Notes: generated by a model from the sequence alone, not told the origin. 64,000 nucleotides of DNA from Pseudomonas sp. RIT-PI-S (GCF_025642975.1 NZ_JANZKJ010000008.1:1-64000); one strand, 5' to 3'; positions 52,292-63,078 are shown, counted from the first letter of the stretch. Numbers and translations: made by a program.

Positions 52292-53586
52292 AAGTGGCTT
52301 TGCGCTGGCCGCGCACGCTCGCCTCACGCCTGTCGCTGATCTTCCTGCTCAGCCTGGTGATCGCCCACGGGCTGTCGTTCGGGCTGCAGTTCTATGAGCG
52401 CTACCAGAGTGCGCTGGCACTGATGCTGGGTAATTTCGAGCAGGACGTGGCCCTTTCAGTGGCGCTGCTGGAGCGGTTGCCCGCTAACGAGCGCAGCGCC
52501 TGGCTGGGCCGGCTGGAACGGCCCAACTACCGTTACCTGTTAAGCGAAGGGCAGGCCGGCGCGCCGCTGGACCCCGCTACCGCCCCGGCCTCGGTGCGCA
52601 CCCTGCAGGCGACGCTGGGCGACGATCATGACCTCAGGTTCAGCACCGTGGCGGACGTTCGCCCCCACTATCAAGCGCACTTGCAACTCAAGGACGGCAG
52701 CCCGCTGACCCTCGACGTGCGCCCACAGGTGATGCCGCTGTCGCCCTGGCTGCCGGTGGTGTTGGCGTTGCAGTTGCTGCTGACTGTCATCTGCACCGGG
52801 CTGGCGGTACGCATCGCGATCGCCCCGCTGACTCGCCTGGCGCAGGCGCTTGGCGACCTGAACCCCAACGCCCAGCCCGCTCGCCTGGACGAACGCGGCC
52901 CTACCGAGGTAGCCGATGCGGCAATGGCGTTCAACGCCTTGCAGGCGCGCATCGCGGCTTACGTAAAGGAACGCATGCAGTTGCTGGCCGCCATTTCCCA
53001 CGACCTGCAAACGCCGATCACCCGCATGACGTTGCGCGCGGAAATGATGGAGGAGTCGCCCGAGAAAGAAAAAATGACCAGCGACCTCGGCGAAATGCAG
53101 CATCTGGTCCAGGAGGGGGTGGCTTATGCGCGCAGCATGGATTCCGCCGCCGAGCCTGCACGGCGGGTCGACCTCGATGCCTTCCTCGACAGCCTGGCGT
53201 TCGATTATCAAGACATGGGCAAGGCCGTGCGCCTGGACGGTAAAAGCGAAGCAGTGATCCAGACACGCCCGCAGGCGCTGCGCCGGGTAGTGGTGAACCT
53301 GGTCGATAACGCACTCAAGTTCGCCGGGGCGGCGCAACTGGCCGTGCAGCAAAGGCCCGCCGGCCGCTTGGCCATTCAGGTGCTGGACCGAGGCCCGGGA
53401 ATCGCCGAGCACGCCCTGGCCGAGGTGACCCAGCCGTTCTACCGGGTGGAAGGGTCGCGTAATCGAGACAGCGGCGGCGCCGGCCTGGGCCTGGCGATCG
53501 CCCAACAACTGGCCATGGCCTTGGGCGGTGAACTGCGGCTTTACAACCGTGAGGGCGGTGGCCTGTGCGCCGAGCTGGAGCTGTAA
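52288..53586 (+). CDS. Sensor histidine kinase
   Basis: A 432-residue EnvZ-like kinase with two membrane helices (about residues 10-30 and 150-172) around a periplasmic sensor of about 120 residues, then a HAMP region. The phosphorylated His is in AAISHDLQTPITRM, the N-box is NLVDNALKFAG, and G boxes are DRGPGIAE and GGAGLGLAI. The signal is unknown. It is the partner of the regulator with which it overlaps. Confidence 0.9.
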   Translation: MKVALRWPRTLASRLSLIFLLSLVIAHGLSFGLQFYERYQSALALMLGNFEQDVALSVALLERLPANERSAWLGRLERPNYRYLLSEGQAGAPLDPATAPASVRTLQATLGDDHDLRFSTVADVRPHYQAHLQLKDGSPLTLDVRPQVMPLSPWLPVVLALQLLLTVICTGLAVRIAIAPLTRLAQALGDLNPNAQPARLDERGPTEVADAAMAFNALQARIAAYVKERMQLLAAISHDLQTPITRMTLRAEMMEESPEKEKMTSDLGEMQHLVQEGVAYARSMDSAAEPARRVDLDAFLDSLAFDYQDMGKAVRLDGKSEAVIQTRPQALRRVVVNLVDNALKFAGAAQLAVQQRPAGRLAIQVLDRGPGIAEHALAEVTQPFYRVEGSRNRDSGGAGLGLAIAQQLAMALGGELRLYNREGGGLCAELEL

Positions 53587-53661
53587 GCGCGCTTATTGGC
53601 AGCACCGCCTATACCCCGTGAACCTCCTGCAATCGTGCCCTCACGTGACCTCGCTGGCCGC

Positions 53662-54249
53662 TCACGGCTTGGGACGAAAGCCGCTGTCGCCCATGCGTGG
53701 GCGGTCGGCCTCCACCGCGGCCAGCGGCTCGCAAGGCTCCAGGCTGGCCAGGCAGCGGCGGGTAAGGGCCTGATACTCCTCGGTACCACGGCGCTTCCAG
53801 GCCAGTTCGTCATCGCCCAGGTGACGCTTGACCGTGGCCGGCGTGCCCATGATCAGGCTCTGGGGTGGGCTTTCGAAGCCAGCCTTGACAAAGGCGGCGG
53901 CCGAAACGATGCAGCGGTCGCCGATGATCGCGTTGTCCATGACCACGGCATTCATGCCCACCAGTGCATCGGCGCCAATTCGGCACCCGTGCAGTACGGC
54001 GCCGTGGCCGATGTGCCCATTGGGGCCGACCACGGTGTCGCTCTCCGGAAAGCCGTGCATCACGCAGGTGTCCTGCAGGTTCGCGCCGGCTTCCAGCACG
54101 ATGCGCCCAAAATCCCCTCGCAACGACGCCAGCGGCCCCACATAGCAGCCTGGGCCGATGATGACATCGCCGATCAGCACGGCCGTGGGGTGAACGTAGG
54201 CGCTCGGATCTATCACCGGGCGCAGGCCATCGAGGCTGTAGCAGGGCAT
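53662..54249 (-). CDS. PaaY/CaiE-like left-handed beta-helix protein
   Basis: A 195-residue hexapeptide-repeat protein ([17 protein letters not shown] and later repeats), with an N-terminal [20 protein letters not shown] typical of gamma-carbonic-anhydrase-like PaaY. His residues in HGFPESD and [12 protein letters not shown] are the metal ligands. PaaY is a thioesterase-like accessory protein of phenylacetate degradation, but no paa genes are here, so a general thioesterase or carbonic anhydrase is possible. Confidence 0.85.
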   Translation of the reverse strand: MPCYSLDGLRPVIDPSAYVHPTAVLIGDVIIGPGCYVGPLASLRGDFGRIVLEAGANLQDTCVMHGFPESDTVVGPNGHIGHGAVLHGCRIGADALVGMNAVVMDNAIIGDRCIVSAAAFVKAGFESPPQSLIMGTPATVKRHLGDDELAWKRRGTEEYQALTRRCLASLEPCEPLAAVEADRPRMGDSGFRPKP

Positions 54250-54488
54250 GGAAAAGCTCCTGGGCTATGCGTGAATGGCTGCTTTTAGCACGAATAACGC
54301 ATGATGAAAAAGCGTGACGTATCGGTTTTCACGTATGTGGATTGGCCCAAGCTTTATCTAGAGGGTTTTCAGGAATACGGAAATTCAAATCTGCTTAGGT
54401 AGTTTGTATCGAATTTAAAGCCCGCTGACCCGCCGGCGCGGCGCGGCCCGCTTGGCTAGACTCAAGCGCAACCTACGAGGAGGGCTTT

Positions 54489-55373
54489 ATGAAACGCATC
54501 ATTGCCGGCGTTCTGGACATCGCCTATGTGGAGGTTGGCCCCGCCAACGGAGCGCCGGTGGTGCTGTTGCACGGCTTCCCCTATGACGCCCACGCCTACC
54601 ACGGCGTGGCACAAAGGTTGGCGGCCGCCGGGCGGCGCTGCCTGGTGCCTTGGCTGCGGGGTTATGGGCCCACGCGATTCCTGCATGCCGAGACGCCGCG
54701 GTCTGGCGAGCAGGCGGCGCTGGGGGCCGACTTGCTCGCCTTTCTCGACGCCCTGGGCATCCCCCAGGCGGTGTTGGGAGGCTATGACTGGGGCGGCAGG
54801 GCCGCTTGCGTGGTTGCCGCCTTATGGCCGCAGCGGGTAAGCGGCCTGGTCAGTTGCGGCGCCGGCTACAACATCCAGAACATCGCCGAGGCCGGCAAGC
54901 CTGCGAGCCCCGAAAGCGAGCACCGTTATTGGTACCAGTATTACCTTCATGGTGAGCGCGGCCGCGCCGGCCTGGCCGCCAACCGTGAGGCCTTCTGCCG
55001 GTTGTTATGGCAAATGTGGTCGCCCGAATGGGCGTTCGACGCGCACACCTTCGCGCAGACCGCGCATTCGTTCGGCAATCCAGACTTCGTCGAGGTCGTG
55101 GTGCATTCCTATCGCCACCGCTTCGGCTTGGTGCCCGGGGACCCGGCCTATCAGCACATCGAGGCGCAACTGGCGGCGCAGCCGACCATCGAAGTGCCGA
55201 CCGTGGTGCTCGAAGGCGGCAGCGACGGCGTGGCGCCGCCCTCGGCTGAAGATAAGAGCGCGGCGCATTTCACTGGTGCGTATCAGCGCCAGGTGGTACC
55301 GGGCGTGGGCCATAACTTCCCGCAGGAAGCGCCGGAGGTGTTCACGCAAGCGATCCTGGGGCTGCCGACGTAG
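54489..55373 (+). CDS. Cytoplasmic alpha/beta hydrolase, paralogue of 48734-49759
   Basis: A 294-residue enzyme without a signal peptide. HGFPYDAHAY, GGYDWGGR (Asp nucleophile) and VGHNFPQEAP match the exported hydrolase at 48734-49759 almost motif for motif. A good ribosome site (GAGGAGG) precedes the ATG. An epoxide-hydrolase or dehalogenase-like reaction is likely; substrate unknown. An AT-rich 230-base gap precedes it. Confidence 0.85.
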   Translation: MKRIIAGVLDIAYVEVGPANGAPVVLLHGFPYDAHAYHGVAQRLAAAGRRCLVPWLRGYGPTRFLHAETPRSGEQAALGADLLAFLDALGIPQAVLGGYDWGGRAACVVAALWPQRVSGLVSCGAGYNIQNIAEAGKPASPESEHRYWYQYYLHGERGRAGLAANREAFCRLLWQMWSPEWAFDAHTFAQTAHSFGNPDFVEVVVHSYRHRFGLVPGDPAYQHIEAQLAAQPTIEVPTVVLEGGSDGVAPPSAEDKSAAHFTGAYQRQVVPGVGHNFPQEAPEVFTQAILGLPT

Positions 55374-55392
55374 GCGGCAGCGCCCATGCCCC

Positions 55393-56631
55393 TCAGGGCT
55401 CGGCCAACCGGCACTGATACCCATGGGCCTGTTCCCGCGCGACCTGTGCACGGGCCTTGGCCTCGCAAACGTCGGGGTTCTGCAGGGCGTTCCACAGCAC
55501 GGCGCGGGTTTTGTCCACCTGATACATCGTTCGGCACACGTAACCGGCCTGCTTATCCCCCGGCACTACCCAGATCGCCCGGGTGGCGCCGCGTTGCTCG
55601 CAAAGGTAACGCGAGGCAACGGTGGGTACGGATGAAGCCGCAGGAGGAGGGGCGGCAGCGCCGCGGGTCAGCGCAACCACGGGGTACAACAGCCCCGGTT
55701 CGATGCCCTGAGGGACTTGCCAGCTCAGGGTCCAACCGGAGTCCAGTGGTATCGAGCCGCTATTGTGCAGGGCCATGGGCGTCGTTGTCGGCAAGCGCCC
55801 GGACGTTTGCGCGGGAAGCGCGCCGGCCTGGGCTGACACGGGCTCTAACTGGCCAAGCGCCCAACCCTGCAGGCGGTCGCCTTGATAGACCGCCGCCGAG
55901 GCAGGCGGCTGCTGGCAGTGCACCAGGCCTGAAAAACAGTACACGCGGCTGCCGTCCTGCCACAGCACCGCCGCCCCGGCGTCGAAGAACACCTCGCGCA
56001 AGGCTTGCTCATCACCCCCGGCCGCGGCGATGGCCAACCCACCGAGAGCGGCGGCCAGGCTGGTGCGTTGAATCACCACCGTCGGTACCTCGGTGCCGTC
56101 CGTGTCTTTGCGCACCCCCCACAGCCCAACGCCGGCGAGCAGCCCAACGCGCAGCGCCTGGGCAGCAGTGGCCCCGGGTTGCTGGTACGCCCACCAGCTG
56201 GCGTAAGCGGCGCCGCCGGGCGGGCCCCCGTAAACGCCGCTGGCCAATTGGGCCATGGCGTTGCCCAAGGTAAACGCGCGGGCCACCCGGTCCGCGCCGT
56301 TGGGCGTGGCCGCTTCGTTACCGGCCAGTGCCTGCACCACGGAATCGATCAACTCGCCCGCACCGGCCTCGGCTTCACCGCTCTGCGGCACCCCACCCTT
56401 GGCTGCGATAAACGTGTCGAACGCGGCTTTGGCGGCCTGTGCCTCAGCGGTGCTTTCAGGGCGAGGGGCGGTGGACGCACCGGGGTGCTGTTGCTGCTCC
56501 GCCGCACGGATGTCGCCCAGTGCCTGAGCGGCAATCGGCGCCCAGCCCGGCATCAGCATGCTCTCGGCGAACGCGGGGAGGGGTAGCAGCAGAACGGTTT
56601 GCAGCAGCAACGCGTGTCGACGTGGGGTCAT
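55393..56631 (-). CDS. Exported protein of unknown function
   Basis: A 412-residue protein with a signal peptide from the chosen ATG (MTPRRHALLLQTVLLLPLPAFA). The N-terminal part is helical and Ala-rich; the middle has a Gly/Ala hydrophobic patch (AALGGLAIAAAGG). The C-terminal third has four spaced Cys residues (YLCEQ, YVCRTM, DVCEA, YQCRLAE), probably disulfides. No family is recognised. Longer upstream starts are open but spoil the signal. Confidence 0.65.
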   Translation of the reverse strand: MTPRRHALLLQTVLLLPLPAFAESMLMPGWAPIAAQALGDIRAAEQQQHPGASTAPRPESTAEAQAAKAAFDTFIAAKGGVPQSGEAEAGAGELIDSVVQALAGNEAATPNGADRVARAFTLGNAMAQLASGVYGGPPGGAAYASWWAYQQPGATAAQALRVGLLAGVGLWGVRKDTDGTEVPTVVIQRTSLAAALGGLAIAAAGGDEQALREVFFDAGAAVLWQDGSRVYCFSGLVHCQQPPASAAVYQGDRLQGWALGQLEPVSAQAGALPAQTSGRLPTTTPMALHNSGSIPLDSGWTLSWQVPQGIEPGLLYPVVALTRGAAAPPPAASSVPTVASRYLCEQRGATRAIWVVPGDKQAGYVCRTMYQVDKTRAVLWNALQNPDVCEAKARAQVAREQAHGYQCRLAEP

Positions 56632-56818
56632 GGCGATCCGGGGGCCTGGTGCACTGAAGGCGTCGTCGACCGCAGCCTGAAGACGGTAATTTGCCATCAG
56701 CATAGCCTGACTTGAGCTGCCGGCAAGACTTCCGGTTTTCTGCCTGCTACCGTGTTTTTGGGCTTCCGCGCCAACGGCGGCGCGAACGTAACCGGCGCAC
56801 TTTATAAAGGAGATAAAA

Positions 56819-57217
56819 ATGACGTCCAGGCACCTCACCGACTATGAACACGCCGATGCGCAGGTCCGCGCGGTGTACGACGACATCAAGCAGACGCGCC
56901 AGGTGGACGACGTCAACAACTTCTGGAAGTGCCTGGCCGCTCACCCGGCAACGCTCGAGCGGACCTGGCAGAGCATCAAGCAGACCATGGCACCCGGCGC
57001 TCTGGATGCGCTCACCAAGGAGCTGATCTACGTAGCGGTGAGCGTGACCAATAACTGCCCGTACTGCATCGCTTCTCACACGGCCGCCGCTCGCAGGGCC
57101 GGTATGACGGACGAGATGTTCGGCGAGCTGCAAGCGGTGATCGGCATGGCCAACGAAACCAATCGCCTGGCCAATGGGTACCGGGTGCCGTTGGATGAAG
57201 CGTTCAAGCAACCGTGA
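56819..57217 (+). CDS. AhpD/carboxymuconolactone decarboxylase-like protein
   Basis: A 132-residue helical protein. The CMD redox motif CPYCIASHTAAARRAGMTDE (CxxC followed by His) is at about residues 80-100. Such proteins act as alkylhydroperoxidase-like thiol reductants. AAAGGAG lies before the ATG. It is monocistronic. Confidence 0.88.
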   Translation: MTSRHLTDYEHADAQVRAVYDDIKQTRQVDDVNNFWKCLAAHPATLERTWQSIKQTMAPGALDALTKELIYVAVSVTNNCPYCIASHTAAARRAGMTDEMFGELQAVIGMANETNRLANGYRVPLDEAFKQP

Positions 57218-57539
57218 CGCCAGGCCAATACTTCGGGGTTTACTTGAATAAGTTGCCCTTCGAAAAAATACGCCGAGGGTTAGACCCTTTTTCTCTTTCG
57301 GTTATGTAGATGTGCCTGGATCGCATATCCATGTAAGGGCTTTGGTCGCGATGTTATCGGGCTCTTCTGCTATTGCAGCGATTATGAAGTTCCAACGTGT
57401 TTCGTGGCCTGAAAACCAGCGATAGCTACGTTCGAGCGGGCCTGGCCGCTGCTATGCGGGCGCCTTGTCGAGGCAACCCAAGCCCGTAGAATCGGCACCA
57501 CAGCGTCCAATCTTTACTCACGTTCCGAGGAACTTCGCC
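57218..57539. other. Intergenic stretch before the Met-rich gene
   Basis: No gene is seen in these 322 bases. The first 140 are AT-rich for this genome. A ribosome site (CCGAGGAA) closes the region just before the Met-rich ATG. No clear operator was found. Confidence 0.5.
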
Positions 57540-58034
57540 ATGATGAACGCAATGCAAATGCCCATGAACGCCAACATGCAGATGCCGATGATGGGCATGC
57601 CGATGATGATGGCCACCATGACCTGCAACATGATGGACGACGCCATGATGTGCAAGATGATGCCCGCCGCTGGCATGGACATGGCGATGTTCAAGAACAG
57701 CGCAGAGATGATGCAGATGATGCTCAGCTGCGGCATGCCGATGATGATGCATTGCGGCAACATGAGCATGATGTGCATGAGCCAAGCCAGCATGGCCATG
57801 CCGATGATGGGCAACATGATGCCGATGATGGGCATGCCGATGCCTGCCATGAAGTGCGTGATGGAATGCACCCTGGAGGCAGACGGCATGATGTGCAAAC
57901 TCATGCCCATGGCCGGCATGAACATGGACATGATGAAAAACTGCTGCCTGTTGATGATGAAGATGATGAACGACTGCGGCATGCCCATGATGATGAGCTG
58001 CAACGGCATGCCGATGATGTGCTGCACCTGCTGA
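57540..58034 (+). CDS. Methionine/cysteine-rich protein with internal duplication
   Basis: A 164-residue protein in which I count 66 Met (40%) and 15 Cys. The ATG has GAGGA eight bases upstream. Two tandem modules can be aligned: residues 36-79 (MMCKMMPAAGMDM, then LSCGMPMMMHCGN) and 117-161 (MMCKLMPMAGMNM, then NDCGMPMMMSCNG). There is no signal peptide, and the CGMPMMM repeats suggest a soft-metal ligand set (Cu, Ag) or an oxidation sink. Neither role is shown. I know no named family. It is monocistronic and convergent with the cupin regulator. Confidence 0.8.
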   Translation: MMNAMQMPMNANMQMPMMGMPMMMATMTCNMMDDAMMCKMMPAAGMDMAMFKNSAEMMQMMLSCGMPMMMHCGNMSMMCMSQASMAMPMMGNMMPMMGMPMPAMKCVMECTLEADGMMCKLMPMAGMNMDMMKNCCLLMMKMMNDCGMPMMMSCNGMPMMCCTC

Positions 58035-58202
58035 GCCAATTGCCGCCGGTGGGCCTTGGCGCCCGGCCTACGCCCGGTCTCCCTGGCTCCAGCATCGGCT
58101 GCACCGCTGTGGGCGGGCGCTAGGTTGTGAACGAGGGGCGCGTGGGTCGCCGAGCTGCGCTCGCATCTCACAAGGCTTGTTCAGCCCATCGTCGCCGCCT
58201 GG

Positions 58203-59012
58203 TCAGTCCAACCGCTCCGGATACGTCACCACCAAATACGCCACGGCTTCGCTGTCGGCGGGGTTGCGGTAGCGGTGGGGCTGGTCGGCGTAGAACAGGA
58301 TCGAGTCGCCAGTGGAGAGCAGGTAGCGCTCGTCATTGACGCTGATTTCCAGCACGCCTTGCGACACCACCAGATTTTCCTGCACGCCTGGGCCGTGGCC
58401 TTCGCTGACGTCTTCGCCCAATGGCCCCAGGCGCAGCTCATAGAATTCAGCCTGACGCGCCACGTCGAAAGGGAACAACGCCCGGCTGACGAATGCACCG
58501 TTGGCGCTGACCAGGCGCTTGCTCTGGCTCGCGGCCAATACCGCCACACCTTCGAAGGCGCGGTGTTCCAGGAATGCGGCAACCGACACCTTCAAACCCT
58601 TGGCGATTTTGCACAGCACCTTGATCGACGGAACGCTTCGGCCCGATTCGATCTGCGCGAGCATCGCCCGGCTCACCCCGCACAGCCGGGCCAAGGCATC
58701 CAAAGACAGGTAACGCTTGGCGCGCAGGCGCTGCAGGTTCTGCGCAACCCGTTCGCCGATGGGGTCCTCCTCAGGCGCGTCGAGAGCATTCAAGTCAAGG
58801 GCGGGGCCTTGGGTGCTGGCCAAAAAGCCGCTGGGTTCGTTTGCGCTCAACCGTGTCGAATCCCGCGGGTACTGGGCGTAGAAGCCTGCGGATCGGGTAG
58901 CCCGGCGTTGCGCAAATACAGTGACCACATCGCCCGTGCCCGTTGCTGGGCCTGTTTGCGTGTGCGGTAGAGGGAGAGGTCGATAAGCGCGGCGGTCGGG
59001 GACATGGTGCAT
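58203..59012 (-). CDS. XRE-cupin transcription regulator
   Basis: A regulator of about 190-269 residues; the start is uncertain. The helix-turn-helix is at LRAKRYLSLDALARLCGVSRAMLAQIESG, and the C-terminal cupin (YADQPHRYRNPADSEAVAYLV) could bind a small ligand. The first 80 residues look unlike the family, so a GTG in the GDVVTVFAQRR region is possible. It is convergent with the Met-rich gene and divergent from kdp. Confidence 0.82.
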   Translation of the reverse strand: MHHVPDRRAYRPLPLPHTQTGPATGTGDVVTVFAQRRATRSAGFYAQYPRDSTRLSANEPSGFLASTQGPALDLNALDAPEEDPIGERVAQNLQRLRAKRYLSLDALARLCGVSRAMLAQIESGRSVPSIKVLCKIAKGLKVSVAAFLEHRAFEGVAVLAASQSKRLVSANGAFVSRALFPFDVARQAEFYELRLGPLGEDVSEGHGPGVQENLVVSQGVLEISVNDERYLLSTGDSILFYADQPHRYRNPADSEAVAYLVVTYPERLD

Positions 59013-59226
59013 TTCACCGTTGTGAATAACGAATACGCTGAGCGTACGCCGGCATTTTTATATCCATAAATATTGTTTTCGAATTTATTGATGCGTTTGC
59101 GTTATTAACACCCACCGCAGAATTTACGCGTTCTTTATGCGCCGGCCCCTGGCGCGATCTAGAAACTTTATGGCCGCCGCCAACACACTTTCTCCAAGCG
59201 TCATACACCGCGTGTTGGAGATGTTC
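59013..59226. promoter_or_regulatory. kdp control region
   Basis: A 214-base gap between the cupin regulator and kdpF. It holds an AT-rich stretch (about 59054-59090) and two similar CTTTATG-CGCC/GCCGCC segments near 59133 and 59167 that could be KdpE sites. This is a candidate only. GGAG precedes kdpF. Confidence 0.4.
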
Positions 59227-59316
59227 ATGAACGTTCTGGATTCACTGTCCCTATTGCTCGCCATCGGCCTATTCGCCTACCTGATGCTTGCGCTGCTGCG
59301 CGCGGACCGGGGGTAA
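59227..59316 (+). CDS. kdpF: KdpF, small subunit of the K+-transporting ATPase
   Basis: A 29-residue single-helix peptide starting MNVLDSLSLLLAIGLFAYLM with GGAG six bases upstream. KdpF stabilises the KdpFABC complex in the membrane. It ends three bases before kdpA. Confidence 0.88.
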   Translation: MNVLDSLSLLLAIGLFAYLMLALLRADRG

Positions 59317-59319
59317 GCC

Positions 59320-61014
59320 ATGCACGGTTACGACTACGCCTTGATCGTCGCTTTCCTAGCATTGGTGCTGCTGCCAGCGCCGTACCTGGGCCGCTTTTAT
59401 TACCGTGCGATGGAGGGCCAGCGGACGCTGCTCACACCCGTGCTGCAACCGCTGGAAAACGCCTGCTATCGGCTCGCGGGGGTGAACGCCAAGGCTGAGC
59501 AAAGCTGGCGGGCTTACGCCGTGGCGCTGCTGGCTTTCAACCTCGCAGGCTTCGCGTTGCTATGGCTGCTGTTGATGCTGCAAGGGTATTTGCCGCTCAA
59601 CCATGAGCAACTGCCGGGCCTGGACTGGGCGCTGGCGTTCAATACCGCGACGAGCTTTGTCACCAACACCAACTGGCAGGCGTATAGCGGGGAGGCCTCG
59701 CTGAGCTATTTCAGCCAGATGGCCGGGCTCACCGTGCAGAACTTCGTCAGCGCCGCCACGGGCCTGGCGGTGCTGGTTGCGCTGTGTCGCGGCATCGCCC
59801 GCCGCTGCGCCCATGCCATCGGCAACTTCTGGGTCGACCTGACCCGCGCCACCCTCTACGGGCTGCTGCCGTTGTGCCTGGTGCTGGCGCTGATCCTGGT
59901 GGGGCAGGGGGTGCCCCAGACCTTTGCCCATTACGTGCACGCCGTCACCCTGCAAGGCGTCGATCAGGTGATTCCGCTGGGCCCCGCCGCCAGCCAGATC
60001 GCCATCAAGCAATTGGGCACCAACGGCGGCGGCTTCTTCGGGGTGAACTCGGCGCATCCGTTCGAGAACCCGACCGCGCTCAGCAACCTGCTGGAGTTGG
60101 TCTCGATCATTCTGATACCTGCCGCGCTGGTGTTCACCTTCGGCCATTACGTCAAGGACCTGCGCCAAAGCCGGGCGATCATTGCCTGCATGCTGGCGCT
60201 GCTGCTGATCGGCGGCGCGGTGTCTTTGGTGGCCGAATCCCAGCCCAACCCCGCGCTCAACGTGCCGGGGGTCGAGCAGGCCGCCCCGCTGGAAGGTAAG
60301 GAAAGCCGCTTCGGCACCACCGCCAGTGTGCTCTGGTCGGTGACCACGACCGCCGCGTCCAACGGTTCGGTAAACGCCATGCACGACAGCCTCAACCCGC
60401 TTAGCGGCATGGTGGCGATGGTCAACATGATGCTCGGCGAAGTGGTCTTCGGCGGCGTGGGCGCGGGCCTTTACGGCATGCTGCTCAATGTGTTGATCGC
60501 GGTGTTCCTGGCGGGGCTGATGATTGGCCGCACACCCGAGTACCTGGGCAAGAAGTTGGGCGCCCGGGAAGTGCAACTGCTGGTCGCCAGCTTGCTGGTC
60601 ATGCCCATCGGCGTGTTGGTGCTCGGCGCCATCGCCGCGGTGGTGCCGCAGGGCGTGGCAGCGATCAGCAACCCTGGGCCGCACGGTTTCAGCCAGTTGC
60701 TGTACGCCTACACCTCGGCGGCGGCGAACAACGGCTCGGCATTCGGCGGTTTCGGCGCAAACACCACCTTCCACAACCTGATGCTGAGCCTTGCCATGTG
60801 GATCGGCCGCCTGGGCTACATCCTTCCCGTGCTGGCCCTGGCCGGTAGCTTGGCGATGAAGAACGCCGCGCCGGTCAATGGCAACACCTTTCCCACCCAT
60901 GGCCCGCTGTTCGTGGTGTTGTTGACCGTGACCCTCTTGCTGGTAGGCGGCTTGACCTTCCTGCCAACCCTGGCCTTGGGGCCGATTGCCGAACATTTGA
61001 ACCTGGGCTTTTGA
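59320..61014 (+). CDS. kdpA: KdpA, K+-channel-like subunit
   Basis: A 564-residue membrane protein with about ten helices. The four filter-like repeats are visible, for example [14 protein letters not shown] and [20 protein letters not shown]. It selects K+ and delivers it to KdpB. The order F-A-B-C is standard. Confidence 0.94.
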   Translation: MHGYDYALIVAFLALVLLPAPYLGRFYYRAMEGQRTLLTPVLQPLENACYRLAGVNAKAEQSWRAYAVALLAFNLAGFALLWLLLMLQGYLPLNHEQLPGLDWALAFNTATSFVTNTNWQAYSGEASLSYFSQMAGLTVQNFVSAATGLAVLVALCRGIARRCAHAIGNFWVDLTRATLYGLLPLCLVLALILVGQGVPQTFAHYVHAVTLQGVDQVIPLGPAASQIAIKQLGTNGGGFFGVNSAHPFENPTALSNLLELVSIILIPAALVFTFGHYVKDLRQSRAIIACMLALLLIGGAVSLVAESQPNPALNVPGVEQAAPLEGKESRFGTTASVLWSVTTTAASNGSVNAMHDSLNPLSGMVAMVNMMLGEVVFGGVGAGLYGMLLNVLIAVFLAGLMIGRTPEYLGKKLGAREVQLLVASLLVMPIGVLVLGAIAAVVPQGVAAISNPGPHGFSQLLYAYTSAAANNGSAFGGFGANTTFHNLMLSLAMWIGRLGYILPVLALAGSLAMKNAAPVNGNTFPTHGPLFVVLLTVTLLLVGGLTFLPTLALGPIAEHLNLGF

Positions 61015-61023
61015 GGCGAAACC

Positions 61024-63078
61024 ATGAACATGCCACTTCCCGTTGCTACTGCCGACGCCGTTCACCCGGCCACCACCACCCTGGCCGCCCTCTGGCGCCC
61101 GGCCCTGCTGCAAGCTTTCGTCAAGCTCGACCCGCGCCAGCTCAAGCGCTCGCCGGTGATGTTGGTGGTGGAGCTGACCGCGCTCTTCACCACACTGCTG
61201 TGCCTGCTGCCAGACCCGCGCGTGCCCTCCTTGATTGGCCTGCAAATTGCCCTGTGGCTCTGGTTCACGGTGCTGTTCGCCAACTTCGCCGAAGCCCTTG
61301 CCGAAGGGCGCGGAAAGGCCCGCGCGGACAGCCTCAAGGCCGGCAGTCATGGCCTTGAAGCCAGCCGGCGCACCGCCGACGGCACTTACCAGCCCGTGCC
61401 CGCCAGCCAGTTGCGCAAGGGTGATGTGGTGCGGGTGCGCGCCGGGCAGATGATCCCCGGCGATGGCGAGGTCATCGAGGGGATAGCGGCGGTCAACGAG
61501 GCGGCGATCACCGGGGAATCGGCGCCGGTGATCCGTGAATCCGGCGGCGACCGCTCCGCCGTGACCGGCAACACCCAGGTGGTGTCCGACGTGCTGATCG
61601 TGCGCATCACTGCCAACCCGGGTGAGTCCACCCTGGACCGGATGATCGCGTTGGTGGAAGGCGCCAAGCGGCAGAAAACTCCGAACGAGATCGCCCTGGA
61701 CATCCTGCTGATCGGCCTGACGCTGATCTTCTTGCTGGTGGTGGTCACGCTGCAACCGTTCACCCAGCTTGCAGGCGGCAGCCTGCCCTTGGTGTTCCTG
61801 GTGGCCCTGCTGGTGACGCTGATTCCCACCACCATCGGCGGCCTGCTGTCGGCTATCGGCATCGCCGGCATGGACCGTCTCGTGCGCCTGAACGTGATTG
61901 CCAAGTCTGGGCGGGCGGTCGAAGCCGCGGGCGACGTCCATGTGCTGCTGCTGGACAAAACCGGCACCATCACCTTCGGCAACCGCCGTTGCAGCGCCCT
62001 GTATGCGGCCCCAGGCGTCACGGCCATGGAATTGGCCCAGGGCGCGTTGCTGGCGTCGCTGGCGGACGACACCGCCGAGGGCAAGTCCATCGTTGAGTTC
62101 TTGCGCAAGCTGCACAGCCTTGCGGAGCCTACCGCCGGTGAACTGACCGCTGTGCCGTTCAGTGCGCAAACCCGGCTCTCCGGGGTGGACCACGGCCAAG
62201 CCCGCTATCGCAAGGGTGCGGTCGACTCGCTGCTCGCCCACGTGCAGATGCAGCGCGCGGACCTGCCCACCGCTCTGGCGCGCGAAGTCGACAAGATCGC
62301 CCAAAGCGGCGGCACGCCGTTGCTGGTGTGTCGGGATGATCGCCTGCTGGGGGCCATCCACCTCAAGGACGTGGTCAAGCCGGGGATACGCGAACGCTTC
62401 GACGCGCTGCGCCAACTGGGCATTCGCACGGTGATGGTGACCGGCGACAACCCGCTGACCGCCGCGGCCATCGCCGCCGAAGCGGGGGTCGATGACGTGA
62501 TCGCCGAAGCCACCCCGGAGAAGAAACTGGCGCGCATTCGCCAGGAGCAGAACGACGGCCGGTTGGTCGCCATGTGCGGTGACGGCGCCAACGACGCGCC
62601 GGCCCTGGCCCAGGCGGATGTGGGCATGGCCATGAACGACGGCACCCAGGCTGCGCGCGAGGCCGCCAACATGGTGGACCTGGACAGCGACCCCACCAAG
62701 CTGCTCGATGTGGTGCGCATCGGCAAGGAACTGCTGGTCACCCGTGGCGCGCTCACCACCTTTTCCATCGCTAACGATGTGGCCAAGTACTTCGCGATTT
62801 TGCCGGCGTTGTTCGTGGCGGTGTACCCGCAGCTCGGCGTGCTCAACGTGATGAAATTGGCCAGCCCGCAGAGCGCCATCCTGTCGGCCATCGTGTTCAA
62901 CGCGCTGATCATCGTGGCGCTGATTCCCCTGGCGCTGCGCGGGGTGCGCGTGCAGGCGGCAAGCGCCGCGCAGCTGTTGCGCCGTAACCTGCTGATCTAC
63001 GGCCTCGGCGGCCTGGTGGTGCCCTTCGTCGGCATCAAGGCCATCGACCTGCTGCTCACTGCCCTGCACCTGGCCTGA
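61024..63078 (+). CDS. kdpB: KdpB, P-type ATPase subunit
   Basis: A 684-residue P-type ATPase. The phosphorylated Asp is Asp311 in [18 protein letters not shown] is the actuator-domain motif, and [21 protein letters not shown] and [16 protein letters not shown] mark the P domain. It drives high-affinity K+ uptake. The start is nine bases after kdpA. Confidence 0.94.
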   Translation: MNMPLPVATADAVHPATTTLAALWRPALLQAFVKLDPRQLKRSPVMLVVELTALFTTLLCLLPDPRVPSLIGLQIALWLWFTVLFANFAEALAEGRGKARADSLKAGSHGLEASRRTADGTYQPVPASQLRKGDVVRVRAGQMIPGDGEVIEGIAAVNEAAITGESAPVIRESGGDRSAVTGNTQVVSDVLIVRITANPGESTLDRMIALVEGAKRQKTPNEIALDILLIGLTLIFLLVVVTLQPFTQLAGGSLPLVFLVALLVTLIPTTIGGLLSAIGIAGMDRLVRLNVIAKSGRAVEAAGDVHVLLLDKTGTITFGNRRCSALYAAPGVTAMELAQGALLASLADDTAEGKSIVEFLRKLHSLAEPTAGELTAVPFSAQTRLSGVDHGQARYRKGAVDSLLAHVQMQRADLPTALAREVDKIAQSGGTPLLVCRDDRLLGAIHLKDVVKPGIRERFDALRQLGIRTVMVTGDNPLTAAAIAAEAGVDDVIAEATPEKKLARIRQEQNDGRLVAMCGDGANDAPALAQADVGMAMNDGTQAAREAANMVDLDSDPTKLLDVVRIGKELLVTRGALTTFSIANDVAKYFAILPALFVAVYPQLGVLNVMKLASPQSAILSAIVFNALIIVALIPLALRGVRVQAASAAQLLRRNLLIYGLGGLVVPFVGIKAIDLLLTALHLA

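Noticed and set aside
59560..63069. A 1169-codon reverse frame across kdpA and kdpB
   Set aside because: It is the antisense of two certain genes in a GC-rich genome; the peptide is His/Gln-rich noise.
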